Below, one piece after another: positions 60,901 to 64,000 of a stretch of DNA of 64,000 bases. The notes beneath the pieces were generated by a model, which saw nothing but the letters and a program-made list of their open reading frames with translations, was not told where the DNA came from and did no database searches. The translations under genes and the position numbers were made by a program. Each line of letters starts with the position of its first letter. Position 1 is the first letter of the stretch. Origin of the DNA: Mesorhabditis belari (taxonomy: Eukaryota; Nematoda; Chromadorea; Rhabditida; Rhabditidae); the NCBI GenBank assembly GCA_958450365.1, contig CAUEEP010000066.1:328033-392032 (forward strand). Reading direction: 5' to 3'.

Positions 60901-63900
60901 CCAACGACCGGCCATTGAACGAGTCTACTACAGTGGATATGATCGGGTAAAAATTTGACTTTACGGCTATTCGGTTATATTCAATTTTCTGAAGTTTTTA
61001 GCTGTTGAATGCTAGAAATAACTGAAATATAAGGTTTCCAACTTTTTAGCTTGCCTTTTTTTGCCATACTTTTATGATAACAATACTTTTCTGATATGGT
61101 AAAGCTAACAAAACTGTATTTAAAACTAATAAAAAACAAACAATTCAACATTGATGGAAAGATAGAAAGACTCAACGAAATGAAGAAAGCAGAATATATT
61201 AAACTTTGTATTAAGCTATATATTAAGCTATGTATCAAGCTAAAAAGTTTGAAACCTTATATTTTAGTTATTTCTATCATTTAGCAGCTAAAAAACTTTG
61301 GAAAATTCTTATTTTATTATGCTTTTTTACCTCTTGTGATTTTAAAGTCGATCTGAGATGGTGAGTAGTTAGAGCTTTTTCGTCAGATTCAAACTTATTG
61401 TCTGCAGAAAGTTATCTTCAGGCTAAAATTAACTAAAAATGGTATTTAAGCTATTTAAGCTAGCTAAGGTATTTAAGCTTAAGAATAGAACTGGATAGCA
61501 TCAAGAATTAAATTATAGTTAAGAATTCAGGTCAGAAAATTTCAGAAACGAATCATCGAGACCGATCTCGTCACCCCGAATGGGATCACCATCGACTTTT
61601 CCGCTGAGAAGTTGTACTTCACCGAAGCGGAGACGGGATCGATTCAGCGATCCGATTTGGATGGATCGTTTAGAGAAGTAAAAAGAAGATAATTAGCCGA
61701 AGCTCAAATATTTTAGACAATTGTTTCAACGATTAATGCGACAACACCGAAAAACGCTACTGGTACAAAAACAAATCACAAAACATCTCATCCATTTGCG
61801 TTGGCGATTTTCGAGAACACGATTTACTATTCGGATTGGGTTCAGAGGTTTGTTGATCAGAATTTTGACTTGATCTTAGCCTTACCTGGCTTTAGCTGGT
61901 TCGGAACAACTCTGTCTAGATATACTTTGCTCTCGGAAACGTAAACACCTTTCTAGTGTATTCAAATTTTCATTCTCTCTCAGAATATTATAACTGGATT
62001 TGCCAGAAAGTTTTTGTTTTGAGTTTTTGAGTCCAAAGTATGTCCAAAAGAATCTTAGGTTAAACAAAAGTTCGTTTGTAAAGAAATACAAATTTTGTAC
62101 ATTTTAGAGCGGTGGTCGCTGTCAACAAGTTGAGCGGTGAAAATCGTCGAATCGTCTATCAGAATATGTCCGATCAACCGATGGGAATCGATGTTTGGAA
62201 CACGAACAAAGAACCACTGTGCAGCAGTGATCCATGTTTGACAGCGAATCTGAAATGCGGTGATTTCTGTCGATTGTCGGCGAGTGGGGAACCACATTGT
62301 GCTTGCAATGGAGAGAGGACGATGAATGCGGACAATAGGACTTGCTTGGGAGGTGAGAGACTTTGAAATGGTTTTTGGCTTTCGATAGGCTCTAGGTGAG
62401 AATGTGAAAGCTTTAAGGAAGGACTAAGGTAGTGGTATGGTATAAAATACTGTTTGAGATAATTATACGTACTAGATAACTTATATAAGATAGTACAAAC
62501 AGTCTAACCCCCACACTCGATATACCTAGCTAACTCTCTTGGCTATCCGACAAGGAGAAGGCATGGAGACATTATTACTTTTTTGAACTTTGACTGCTTC
62601 ATCATACCCATTTTGAGCTGCCGGACCTAAATTTGTAATTAGTTTTTACCCAATCTTTTGCAATCGCAAGGAAAATAGAGCGGAAATTGGCCTTCATAAG
62701 GCGAAGTTGCCACCCCCGGCAGCTGCTTTGTGGTCGATTGGTAAGTTGCTGCTCTACAAGGCGAACATGCTAGGTTTGATCGTCGGCACTCGATTTTCTT
62801 TTGCTCTTTTGGTAATTGAATTCTAAATAGAGCAAAACGTGTACAGATGTCAAGGTGCTCCAAGCTTCGCAAATCAGTTTTTGCGCTTCTTGATTCTAAT
62901 TTTCACCGAATCTGTCTACTAATGCTCCAATTACTTTTAGCCCATACCTAAAAATTTGGACTTAAACAGAAAAAATAAATTAAAAAAGCAAAAGAAAATC
63001 GAATGCTGGGGATCGAACCTAGCATGTGCGCCTTGTAGCGTCGCAAATTACCAGTCGGCCACCGGGCAACTTAACTTCGCTTTATGAAGGTCCTCGAAAA
63101 TTTCCGCTTTGTCCGAGATTGCATTCTTTTTCCTTAAGATTGCAAAGGATTGGGCAAAAACTAATTACAGATCCAGGTCCGGCAGCCCAAATTGGGTATG
63201 ATGAAGCAGTCAAAGCTCAAAAAACCCATAACGACTCCATGCCTTCTTCTTGTTAGCATAAAACTCTTCTAACTTGGAACAATATAGTTGAAGAGTTGAA
63301 GCCTAAAAGGAAAAGAATAACTTTTAACTTTAAGTTAATAGATTTTTATGAATTTGAATACTCTTATAATCTTACATACAGTAACCAGATTTCTCTTTAG
63401 ACGCAGCCGCTATGAAATGCGCGCAAAACGAGTTCCTCTGCGTGAAAAGCGATCGTTGCATTCCGTATGAAGAAACGTGTGACGGAGTACGGGAATGTCC
63501 GGATGGAGAAGATGAGCAAGTGGACTTTTGTGCGACGAGGACTTGTAGAGATGGGTATTTCTCTTGCGGCGATGGTCTGTGCACAAGTGTCACCAATAAA
63601 TGCAATGGTCGAAATGATTGTTTAAATCAAATGGATGAAAGGGATTGCGAGTGTAAACCTGGGCAGTTCAAGTGAGTTTGAAATTTTACAGGATTGGATT
63701 GGGTGATAGATTGAGTTTCTTCTAGATATTTGGCTTATTATTAGACTCATTTGTTAAACTTGGCTCAGATCTGGTCTGTCAATTTTGAGTTTGGAACAAC
63801 TCTCAGGCCAGACAGGACTTCTAGGTCTTTTCTGGGCCAGCCTGCAGTAAAGCCAACACTAAGACCATCAAAATGATTGAAACAACCCTGAATATAATAG

Positions 63901-64000
63901 TAAAACCCTGAATCTCAACTCAAGTATCGACTTTCAGATGTGACACCGGAGAGTGCCGTCCAAAGGAGGCTCGCTGCAATTTCCAGAAGGATTGCATTGA
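21931..64000 (+). CDS. lrp-1: LRP1/LRP2 (megalin)-class giant endocytic receptor, 3' end beyond window
   Basis: I placed 65 exons, 8,207 coding bases, all in phase and free of stops; exon coordinates are in the domain entries below. Exon 1 (21931-22024) encodes [19 protein letters not shown], a signal peptide. The order is LDLa x3, EGF x2, propeller, EGF, propeller, EGF, LDLa x8, EGF x2, then four propellers separated by EGFs, then a third LDLa cluster that runs off the edge. Two propellers, then eight LDLa modules, then four propellers is the LRP1/LRP2 plan. These receptors bind and internalise lipoproteins and other ligands; C. elegans LRP-1 is epidermal and needed for sterol uptake and moulting. 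The transmembrane helix and NPxY tail are not in view. Exon 52 is unusually large (977 bases) against a typical 60-150. The symbol reflects the nematode family member; orthology is inferred from architecture. Confidence 0.95.
22025..22405. repeat. Intron 1 with telomere-like repeat
   Basis: CTTAGGCTTAGGCTTAG-type units occupy about 22077-22122. They are followed by degenerate CAGGTC/GCCAGG-rich sequence to about 22280. No other feature was seen in the intron. Confidence 0.6.
22406..23659 (+). CDS. lrp-1: Receptor exons 2-5: LDLa cluster I (three modules)
   Basis: Exons are 22406-22531, 22664-22733, 22775-22848 and 23525-23659. Three LDLa modules each have six cysteines and the acidic calcium-binding C-terminal motif: [28 protein letters not shown] (exons 3-4) and [16 protein letters not shown]1 has two modules here and LRP2 seven, so three is its own count. 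Phase-1 edges on exons 2 and 5 suit module shuffling. Confidence 0.9.
23698..24619 (+). CDS. lrp-1: Receptor exons 6-8: EGF-like pair
   Basis: Exons are 23698-23774, 24354-24408 and 24491-24619. The first EGF is short of cysteines (GCKFGG..YRCYC). The second opens with DVNEC, the calcium-binding EGF signature, and ends [15 protein letters not shown]. This pair links LDLa cluster I to the first propeller. Confidence 0.85.
23823..24316. mobile_element. TACCGTAAATACTG-family MITE, copy 1 (intron 6)
   Basis: Terminal inverted repeats are TACCGTAAATACTGTAATAG and its complement. Inside are paired copies of a hairpin with GATATCAAAAAATAGC-type arms. Further copies are at 49005-49269 and 55057-55505, and a partial one at 28853-29045. 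Confidence 0.7.
25025..25131 (-). mobile_element. tRNA-like sequence with internal palindromic duplication
   Basis: The reverse strand has GTTGGCCGACTGGTTAGGAG (A box) and GGTTTCGATCTC (B box), with an arm able to pair CGAG with CTCG. Between them the hairpin TTAGGAGTCTTGTCTCCTAA occurs twice in tandem with its flank, so the anticodon-arm region is duplicated. It is probably a SINE or a tRNA pseudogene. Confidence 0.45.
25255..25355. repeat. TCTAGAGCTAGAGCTAGAGT minisatellite (intron 8)
   Basis: About three and a half tandem copies of a roughly 32-base unit built from CTAGAG and GTTGATCT. Intron 8 also holds the tRNA-like sequence at 25025-25131. Confidence 0.7.
25520..30266 (+). CDS. lrp-1: Receptor exons 9-17: first YWTD beta-propeller
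   Basis: Exons are 25520-25560, 25663-25719, 25785-25908, 27065-27156, 27273-27346, 29130-29239, 29842-29960, 30005-30091 and 30173-30266. YWTD-type strands include [14 protein letters not shown] and [14 protein letters not shown], and the linker NLDGTERK. Two junctions were chosen by phase. Exon 9 stops at the GTGATC donor after AAG, and exon 15 starts at the AATTTAG acceptor 13 bases downstream of a CACACAG alternative. Introns 11, 13 and 14 carry mariner relics and minisatellites. Confidence 0.85.
25970..27043 (-). mobile_element. Mariner relic in intron 11
   Basis: The ends are TTAGGTTTTTCAGTTATAAA (25970) and the complement of TTAGGTTGTCCAGTTATGAA (to 27043), with TA at both sides. The minus strand from about 26260 to 25990 encodes a mariner N-terminus in broken frames: AESHRGLWK, then [12 protein letters not shown], then [20 protein letters not shown] and AEIFGIS. 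The catalytic part is gone, and its place is taken by a 22-bp tandem array at 26270-26850. Confidence 0.75.
26270..26850. repeat. 22-bp minisatellite TTTGGTTCCTTATCTCTCTA
   Basis: Roughly 26 copies of a 22-base unit have two main variants (CTCTCTAAATTTGGTTCCTTAT and GCTACAAATTTGGTTCCTTAT forms). They lie between the mariner transposase fragment and the right TIR. Confidence 0.85.
27555..28760 (-). pseudogene. Rearranged mariner transposase mosaic in intron 13
   Basis: Minus-strand pieces of a mariner transposase are out of order. The C-terminal end reads [20 protein letters not shown] followed by [11 protein letters not shown] (27568-27690). An N-terminal piece reads [18 protein letters not shown] then LWFDRFREG (about 28250-28150), with a repeat of its flank at 28310-28560. 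A copy of the host gene's exon 11 is embedded at 27692-27762. A short GAGCTGGCAGGATACCA tandem lies at 28570-28685. Confidence 0.7.
27692..27762 (+). pseudogene. Copy of receptor exon 11 fragment
   Basis: About 70 bases match 25830-25900 of exon 11 (GAGTGTGCGCCGGTGAAAGA and onward) with a few substitutions. It lacks both splice sites and is enclosed by mariner sequence, so it is a stray copy and not an alternative exon. Confidence 0.8.
28853..29045. mobile_element. Partial TACCGTAAATACTG-family MITE, intron 13
   Basis: Shares the CGTAGTCTAACTTTAAACAC segment and the TATCAAAAAATAGC hairpin with the copies at 23823, 49005 and 55057. Both termini are missing. It ends at a G-run near 29040-29052. 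Confidence 0.6.
29300..29790. repeat. TTTAAGGGCTACTTTTAAAG minisatellite (intron 14)
   Basis: Many copies of a 13-15 base unit (TTTAAGGGCTACT with TTTTAAAGTGTAC variants) fill most of the intron up to 50 bases before the exon 15 acceptor. Confidence 0.85.
30402..30910. repeat. Foldback hairpin in intron 17
   Basis: The arm at 30402-30544 is the reverse complement of 30772-30910. The left arm is also partly repeated in direct orientation at about 30580-30700 (ACTTTGTCCAGAGATAATAT in both). No coding content. Confidence 0.7.
31305..31812. repeat. 11-bp CATATTGGAAC minisatellite (intron 17)
   Basis: CATATTGGAAT/C and CGTATTGGAAC units with periodic TTCCTGAAAGGAA insertions. Two long minus-strand frames through it are repeat artefacts. 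Confidence 0.85.
31823..32455. mobile_element. Mariner-like MITE in intron 17
   Basis: It starts TAGGTTGATGTATAAGTCTT and ends near CATCAACCTAATA. It is an inverted relative of the element at 47673-48194. A head-to-head telomere-like tract (CTCAGGCTCAGG to CCTGAGCCTGAG) at 32144-32199 interrupts it. Confidence 0.65.
32706..36701 (+). CDS. lrp-1: Receptor exons 18-26: EGF and second YWTD propeller
   Basis: Exons are 32706-32804, 32848-32981, 34049-34205, 34249-34313, 34358-34467, 35353-35454, 35500-35611, 35768-35848 and 36581-36701. A six-cysteine EGF ([20 protein letters not shown]) is followed by a propeller with clear strands: LYFSDA, NIYYTDQ, YLFFSDW, FLYWCDA and FLFWSDF. The linker motifs include [20 protein letters not shown] and WPNGLSIDF. 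The exon 24 donor (GAA|GTGAAG) was set by phase. This is the best conserved propeller in the window. Confidence 0.92.
33221..33492. repeat. 12-bp GTTAAGGACAAG minisatellite (intron 19)
   Basis: About 22 units of GTTAAGGACAAG with GTTAAGAACAAG and GTTTAAGGACAA variants. The 12-base period leaves all frames open, which explains the Lys/Val-rich and Leu/Ser-rich open frames on the two strands. Confidence 0.9.
33495..33677 (-). pseudogene. Tc1-like transposase N-terminal fragment
   Basis: The minus strand reads [20 protein letters not shown], then [20 protein letters not shown], and stops. This is the first DNA-binding helix set of a Tc1/Tc3-type transposase, the same family as 12867-13055, with no catalytic domain. 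Confidence 0.65.
33826..33915 (+). pseudogene. Copy of the receptor exon 21 acceptor and 5' half
   Basis: About 85 bases match 34203-34286: the intron end GTTCTAG and exon 21 as far as GCATACGAGTGG, with a few changes. No donor follows, so it cannot form an in-frame exon. It lies in intron 19, before the real exons 20 and 21. A shorter echo (GGTCTCTCCAATTG) is at about 33723. Confidence 0.8.
34575..35235. repeat. Two minisatellites and a tRNA-like head in intron 22
   Basis: A GGTAAGCTATTAGCTTCAA array occupies 34600-34755. A 14-bp GATCTGATCGTTCT array occupies about 35055-35235. Between them, at about 34948-35020, a tRNA-like stretch has TGATGTAGTGGTAGTGC (A box) and GGGTTCGACTC (B box). All lie before the exon 23 acceptor. 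Confidence 0.7.
35874..36491. mobile_element. MITE with internal direct duplication (intron 25)
   Basis: GCCGTATTTTCTCTAATAGT at about 35872 pairs with ACTATTAGAGAAAATACG at about 36473-36490. A 150-base block at 35925-36075 recurs in the same orientation at 36308-36460 (both with GCTGACGATGAGATCTTGAC). Confidence 0.6.
36786..38167 (+). CDS. lrp-1: Receptor exons 27-28: EGF module
   Basis: Exons are 36786-36843 and 38079-38167. The module reads [17 protein letters not shown], then [18 protein letters not shown], and it closes the second propeller. The donor of exon 27 is GTTAGT, set by phase. The 1.2-kb intron between them holds the two elements described next. Confidence 0.85.
36979..37449. 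repeat. 29-bp minisatellite enclosed by inverted ends (intron 27)
   Basis: About 13 copies of a 29-base unit (GACTAGCCACTAGTGATTCA plus ATCACTGAC) lie between ATGTCGCAGC (36979) and GCTGCGACAT (to 37449). Each unit holds the palindromic core ACTAGCCACTAGT or a nearly palindromic form. Confidence 0.8.
37454..38012. mobile_element. TGTTGTGTCCGATTTAGA foldback element (intron 27)
   Basis: The ends TGTTGTGTCCGATTTAGACT and its complement include a GCGGACGTCCGATTTA segment repeated near both ends. It is flanked by ATAT runs. The interior carries a spliced-looking minus-strand coding fragment. Confidence 0.7.
37741..37920 (-). pseudogene. Two-exon coding fragment inside the foldback, unidentified
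   Basis: On the minus strand a frame ending [12 protein letters not shown] reaches a consensus donor (GAG|GTAAGT, below 37884). A 44-base intron ends ATTAG above 37839. The next exon, 37839-37741, reads [20 protein letters not shown], then [12 protein letters not shown] and a stop. It keeps phase over the intron. A stop lies upstream (about 37925) at the terminal repeat. It may be the 3' end of a captured host gene or the last exons of the element's own lost protein. I recognise no family. Confidence 0.45.
38241..38977. repeat. Long hairpin in intron 28
   Basis: The arm at 38241-38510 (GTACATGCATAAGAAATGCG onward) is a near-perfect reverse complement of the arm ending at 38977, with about 200 bases between. 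It fills almost the whole intron. I see no coding or promoter features. Confidence 0.85.
39022..43543 (+). CDS. lrp-1: Receptor exons 29-38: LDLa cluster II (eight modules)
   Basis: Exons are 39022-39091, 39213-39292, 39397-39464, 40249-40309, 40351-40503, 40624-40878, 41814-41954, 42088-42216, 43266-43357 and 43482-43543. Eight six-cysteine LDLa modules follow: exons 29-30, 31-32, 33, two in exon 34, 35, 36 and 37-38. Calcium motifs include [39 protein letters not shown] and [13 protein letters not shown]. Cluster II of LRP1 and LRP2 also has eight. Exon 33 begins after a weak TTTCAAG acceptor and ends at GTTTGT. Confidence 0.92.
39625..40235. repeat. 10-bp CTAGCTTTAT minisatellites (intron 31)
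   Basis: TCTAGCTTTA/TCTAGCTTTC units, each 10 bases, run from about 39645 to 39890 and again at 40170-40235, just before exon 32. The unit repeatedly contains TCTAG, an acceptor-like AG. Confidence 0.9.
40969..41004 (+). pseudogene. Copy of the receptor exon 34 end with its donor
   Basis: GAGTGACGAATCGAATGCAA and on to CATGCCGTAAG duplicate 40850-40883, about 120 bases downstream in intron 34. It gives a second, potentially usable, donor. Confidence 0.75.
41128..41196 (-). mobile_element. tRNA-like sequence, intron 34
   Basis: The reverse strand reads CGTCCATAGCTCAGTGATAG (A box) and, after about 30 bases, CGGGGTTCGATCCCCCG, a full 5-bp T arm with consensus B box. The acceptor stem pairs only with a one-base shift. 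The surroundings carry a repeated CACTAGCAAGGTCTTAGT segment (40918, 41545, 41720), as in a SINE body. It is the best B box in the window. Confidence 0.5.
41229..41400. repeat. 12-bp TACTCGTCCTCA minisatellite (intron 34)
   Basis: Some fourteen 12-base units. The period keeps the frames open and yields spurious Ser/Tyr, Leu/Val and Glu/Tyr-Asp proteins on the two strands. Confidence 0.9.
42455..42870. repeat. GCCCAGTGCTTGTT and AGAAAGTAGCGT arrays (intron 36)
   Basis: A short GCTTGTTGCCCAGT tandem (42473-42530) is followed by about twenty 12-base AGAAAGTAGCGT units (42608-42855) arranged in a higher-order pattern with AGAGGGTAGCGT. Frames of 118-156 residues through it are artefacts. Confidence 0.9.
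43597..44177. mobile_element. GTCGTAGCC-family MITE, copy 2 (intron 38)
   Basis: Same termini and internal hairpin as 5914-6423, in opposite orientation, with an added GGCTACGGCTACGG stretch near the right end. It is inserted in an ATTGATTCAATTG microsatellite that continues to 44265. Confidence 0.7.
44338..46624 (+). CDS. lrp-1: Receptor exons 39-40: EGF pair
   Basis: Exons are 44338-44450 and 46528-46624. Two six-cysteine EGFs are present: [28 protein letters not shown], and [24 protein letters not shown], which finishes with the first codons of exon 41. The GTGATC donor of exon 40 is required by phase, because the next in-frame codon is TGA. Confidence 0.88.
44613..46015. repeat. Nested palindromes in intron 39
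   Basis: The outer arms, about 44613-44720 and 45905-46013, are reverse complements. Inside, 44713-45110 is itself a near-complete palindrome centred near 44890, and its right half recurs at 45690-45910. CGGGTAACTTGGGAAGGTTC marks the shared inner terminus. Confidence 0.75.
46793..47275. repeat. 20-bp minisatellite (intron 40)
   Basis: About 22 copies of CTTTTGAAAGAAATCGGGGT, with TGTAAAA variants. Two overlapping minus-strand frames of 179 and 211 residues (repeating [11 protein letters not shown]) are products of the array, not a gene. Confidence 0.9.
47508..53324 (+). CDS. lrp-1: Receptor exons 41-48: third YWTD propeller
   Basis: Exons are 47508-47658, 48319-48394, 49439-49554, 49655-49737, 49834-49927, 50050-50132, 50185-50332 and 53230-53324. 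Strands include [42 protein letters not shown] and HVYWTDWR. Linkers include LAVDWLGKN and WPNGITCDL, typical of LRP propellers. Intron 47 is almost 2.9 kb, nearly all of it one minisatellite. Confidence 0.93.
47673..48194. mobile_element. Mariner-like MITE in intron 41
   Basis: Termini TTAGGTTGATGCAAAAGTCT and its complement are flanked by TA. It starts 14 bases after the exon 41 end. Related to 31823-32455. A CAATGACAATGACAA microsatellite (48200-48303) follows. Confidence 0.8.
48538..48656 (+). mobile_element. tRNA-like sequence split by a repeat, intron 42
   Basis: CGGATAGCTCAGTGGTTGGA (A box) and GGAGGGTTCAATCCTCTC (T arm with B box) are separated by an extra AAGATCGAGAGG tandem. The boxes are good but the spacing is too long for a tRNA. 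Confidence 0.5.
49005..49269. mobile_element. TACCGTAAATACTG-family MITE, copy 2 (intron 42)
   Basis: It starts TACCGTAAATACTGTAATAG and ends with CTATTACAGTACGGTA. Shares the internal hairpin with the copies at 23823 and 55057, in the same orientation, but is shorter. Confidence 0.7.
50758..53140. repeat. 2.4-kb 10/11-bp GATCTAAAAT minisatellite (intron 47)
   Basis: Nothing but GATCTAAAAT (10 bases), GATCTAGAACG (11) and GATCTAAAACG/GATCTAAAATG (11) modules, over two hundred in all. They are grouped into larger units, such as a 31-32 base AAAAT-AAAAT-AGAACG block. It ends 90 bases before exon 48. Confidence 0.95.
53339..53400 (+). mobile_element. Degenerate tRNA-like head, intron 48
   Basis: GATAGTTCATTGGTAGAGT fits an A box and GGTTTGGTTCC a decayed B box, starting 15 bases after the exon 48 donor. 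The whole intron is only 144 bases. Confidence 0.35.
53469..53679 (+). CDS. lrp-1: Receptor exons 49-50: EGF module
   Basis: Exons are 53469-53546 and 53627-53679. The module reads [20 protein letters not shown] then [16 protein letters not shown], with six cysteines, between the third and fourth propellers. Confidence 0.88.
53925..54584. mobile_element. Foldback element with a tRNA-like sequence in each arm (intron 50)
   Basis: The arms run inward from 53925 and 54584 (outer CATTCGACGCAGAATTTTAT and its complement). Each carries a tRNA-like stretch in inverted orientation: plus strand at 54092-54160 (GTGGCCGAGTGGTAGAGC; AGTTCGGTTCC) and minus strand at 54305-54236 (the same A box; perfect GGTTCGATCCC). 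GTGGCCGAGTGG is the form typical of serine/leucine tRNAs. The centre is a loop of about 75 bases. Confidence 0.75.
54693..56840 (+). CDS. lrp-1: Receptor exons 51-52: fourth propeller
   Basis: Exons are 54693-54800 and the first three quarters of 56095-57071. Strands read [44 protein letters not shown] and [14 protein letters not shown]. The YWTD signature is weak, as in some central LRP propellers. Exon 52 (977 bases) is the longest exon seen and is intronless over most of the domain, unlike its neighbours. Confidence 0.85.
55057..55505. mobile_element. TACCGTAAATACTG-family MITE, copy 3 (intron 51)
   Basis: Ends TACCGTAAATACTGTAATAG and CTATTACAGTATTTACAGTA. The inner hairpin unit (AAAAACTCGTTCAAAGTTAG) is present twice. 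Confidence 0.75.
56811..59539 (+). CDS. lrp-1: Receptor exons 52-55: EGF and fifth propeller
   Basis: The end of exon 52 gives an EGF ([20 protein letters not shown], then [12 protein letters not shown]) and the first propeller strands ([16 protein letters not shown]). It continues in exons 58258-58526, 58568-58751 and 59326-59539. Strands include [24 protein letters not shown] and [11 protein letters not shown]. The YWTD motifs are degenerate here. Confidence 0.85.
57225..57502. mobile_element. TACCGTATTTCTTCGAATAG MITE (intron 52)
   Basis: About 278 bases, almost one hairpin. It begins TACCGTATTTCTTCGAATAG and ends with the near complement, with GACCGGGTAAA close to both ends. Confidence 0.75.
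57826..58032. repeat. TTGCGCAACT repeats and foldback (intron 52)
   Basis: Short TTGCGCAACTGG repeats (57829-57895) precede a hairpin whose 55-60 base arms (CGCCATAACTTTCTTCTAAG and complement) meet near 57957. Confidence 0.7.
58808..59269 (-). mobile_element. Tc1-like deletion derivative (intron 54)
   Basis: Termini TACACTGTGGTGCAAAAGTC and complement extend as inverted repeats of about 110 bases. The interior keeps the end of a Tc1-type transposase on the minus strand (see next entry). Confidence 0.8.
59054..59162 (-). pseudogene. Tc1-like transposase C-terminus
   Basis: The minus strand reads [20 protein letters not shown], then [16 protein letters not shown] and a TGA. L-x-x-LIxSMPxRxxxVLxAKGGxTKY is the standard end of Tc1-family transposases. 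Only about 35 residues remain, between the element's inverted repeats. Confidence 0.75.
59579..62200 (+). CDS. lrp-1: Receptor exons 56-63: EGF and sixth propeller
   Basis: Exons are 59579-59692 ([23 protein letters not shown]), 59732-59891, 59931-60016, 60115-60248, 60812-60946, 61546-61677, 61717-61847 and the start of 62108-62352. Strands include [45 protein letters not shown] and [10 protein letters not shown]. Linkers include [17 protein letters not shown] and TPNGITIDF. All junctions keep phase. Confidence 0.92.
60366..60680. repeat. Dispersed repeat remnant (intron 59)
   Basis: GAGCAAAATTATCCGGACAA near 60377 resembles GCGCAAAATTATCCGAACCA at 35278, so a dispersed element is likely. 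I could not define its ends or any coding content. Confidence 0.35.
60992..61302. repeat. Foldback hairpin in intron 60
   Basis: The arm near 60992-61060 (AGAAATAACTGAAATATAAG) is complementary to 61230-61302. A GCTATATATTAAGCT tandem lies in the loop. Confidence 0.6.
62218..64000 (+). CDS. lrp-1: Receptor exons 63-65: EGF and start of LDLa cluster III
   Basis: The end of exon 63 (to 62352) gives an EGF ([25 protein letters not shown]). Exons 63401-63671 and 63938-64000 (continuing beyond the window) give two full LDLa modules ([13 protein letters not shown] and [13 protein letters not shown]) and most of a third ([14 protein letters not shown]). Confidence 0.9.
62547..63254. mobile_element. 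Foldback element with a tRNA-like sequence in each arm (intron 63)
   Basis: The outer arms are AAGGAGAAGGCATGGAGAC (62551) and the complement ending near 63254. Each arm holds a tRNA-like stretch in inverted orientation: plus strand at 62718-62788 (TTTGTGGTCGATTGGTAAG; GGTTTGATCG, decayed) and minus strand at 63072-63008 (GGTGGCCGACTGGTAA; perfect GGTTCGATCCCC). Both are followed by a T-rich tail with TTTTCTTTTGCT. Same architecture as 53925-54584 but a different sequence. Confidence 0.75.

Overview
The window reads as nuclear DNA of a nematode. The evidence is short exons with TTTTCAG/TTTTTAG-type acceptors, possible trans-splice acceptors 11 and 50 bases upstream of two start codons, saposin-like and small secreted cysteine-rich genes, Tc1/mariner and hAT relics, and interstitial runs of the nematode telomere unit TTAGGC. 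No species can be named from sequence alone. There is no bacterial, CRISPR or rRNA content.

Layout. From 1 to about 21.8 kb the window is repeat-rich and gene-poor. It holds inverted-repeat elements, a degenerate hAT-like transposase (2.4-3.9 kb), an uncertain minus-strand membrane-protein candidate (6.5-7.5 kb), a three-exon gene for a small secreted eight-cysteine peptide (8930-10287), and a five-exon secreted saposin-B protein gene (13486-16296). The start of the saposin gene lies in one arm of a large inverted duplication. From 16.3 to 21.8 kb I found only transposase fragments and simple repeats.

From 21931 to the window end one giant plus-strand gene fills everything. It encodes an LRP1/LRP2 (megalin)-class endocytic receptor, the family of C. 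elegans LRP-1. I could place 65 exons that keep phase throughout (8,207 coding bases by my count, about 2,735 codons) without an internal stop. The order is: signal peptide, 3 LDLa modules, EGF pair, YWTD propeller, EGF, propeller, EGF, 8 LDLa modules, EGF pair, four propellers separated by EGFs, and the start of a third LDLa cluster. The gene runs off the right edge, so the rest of the ectodomain, the transmembrane helix and the tail are not in view.

The introns of this gene are where the unusual material lies. Many hold a private minisatellite, often with a 10-bp or near-10-bp unit. Others hold terminal-inverted-repeat elements of several families, long hairpins, tRNA-derived A-box/B-box sequences (twice placed in inverted orientation in both arms of a foldback), and degenerate copies of the gene's own exon edges.

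All positions were read by eye. Exon edges are supported by phase consistency and domain content; repeat boundaries are approximate to a few bases.
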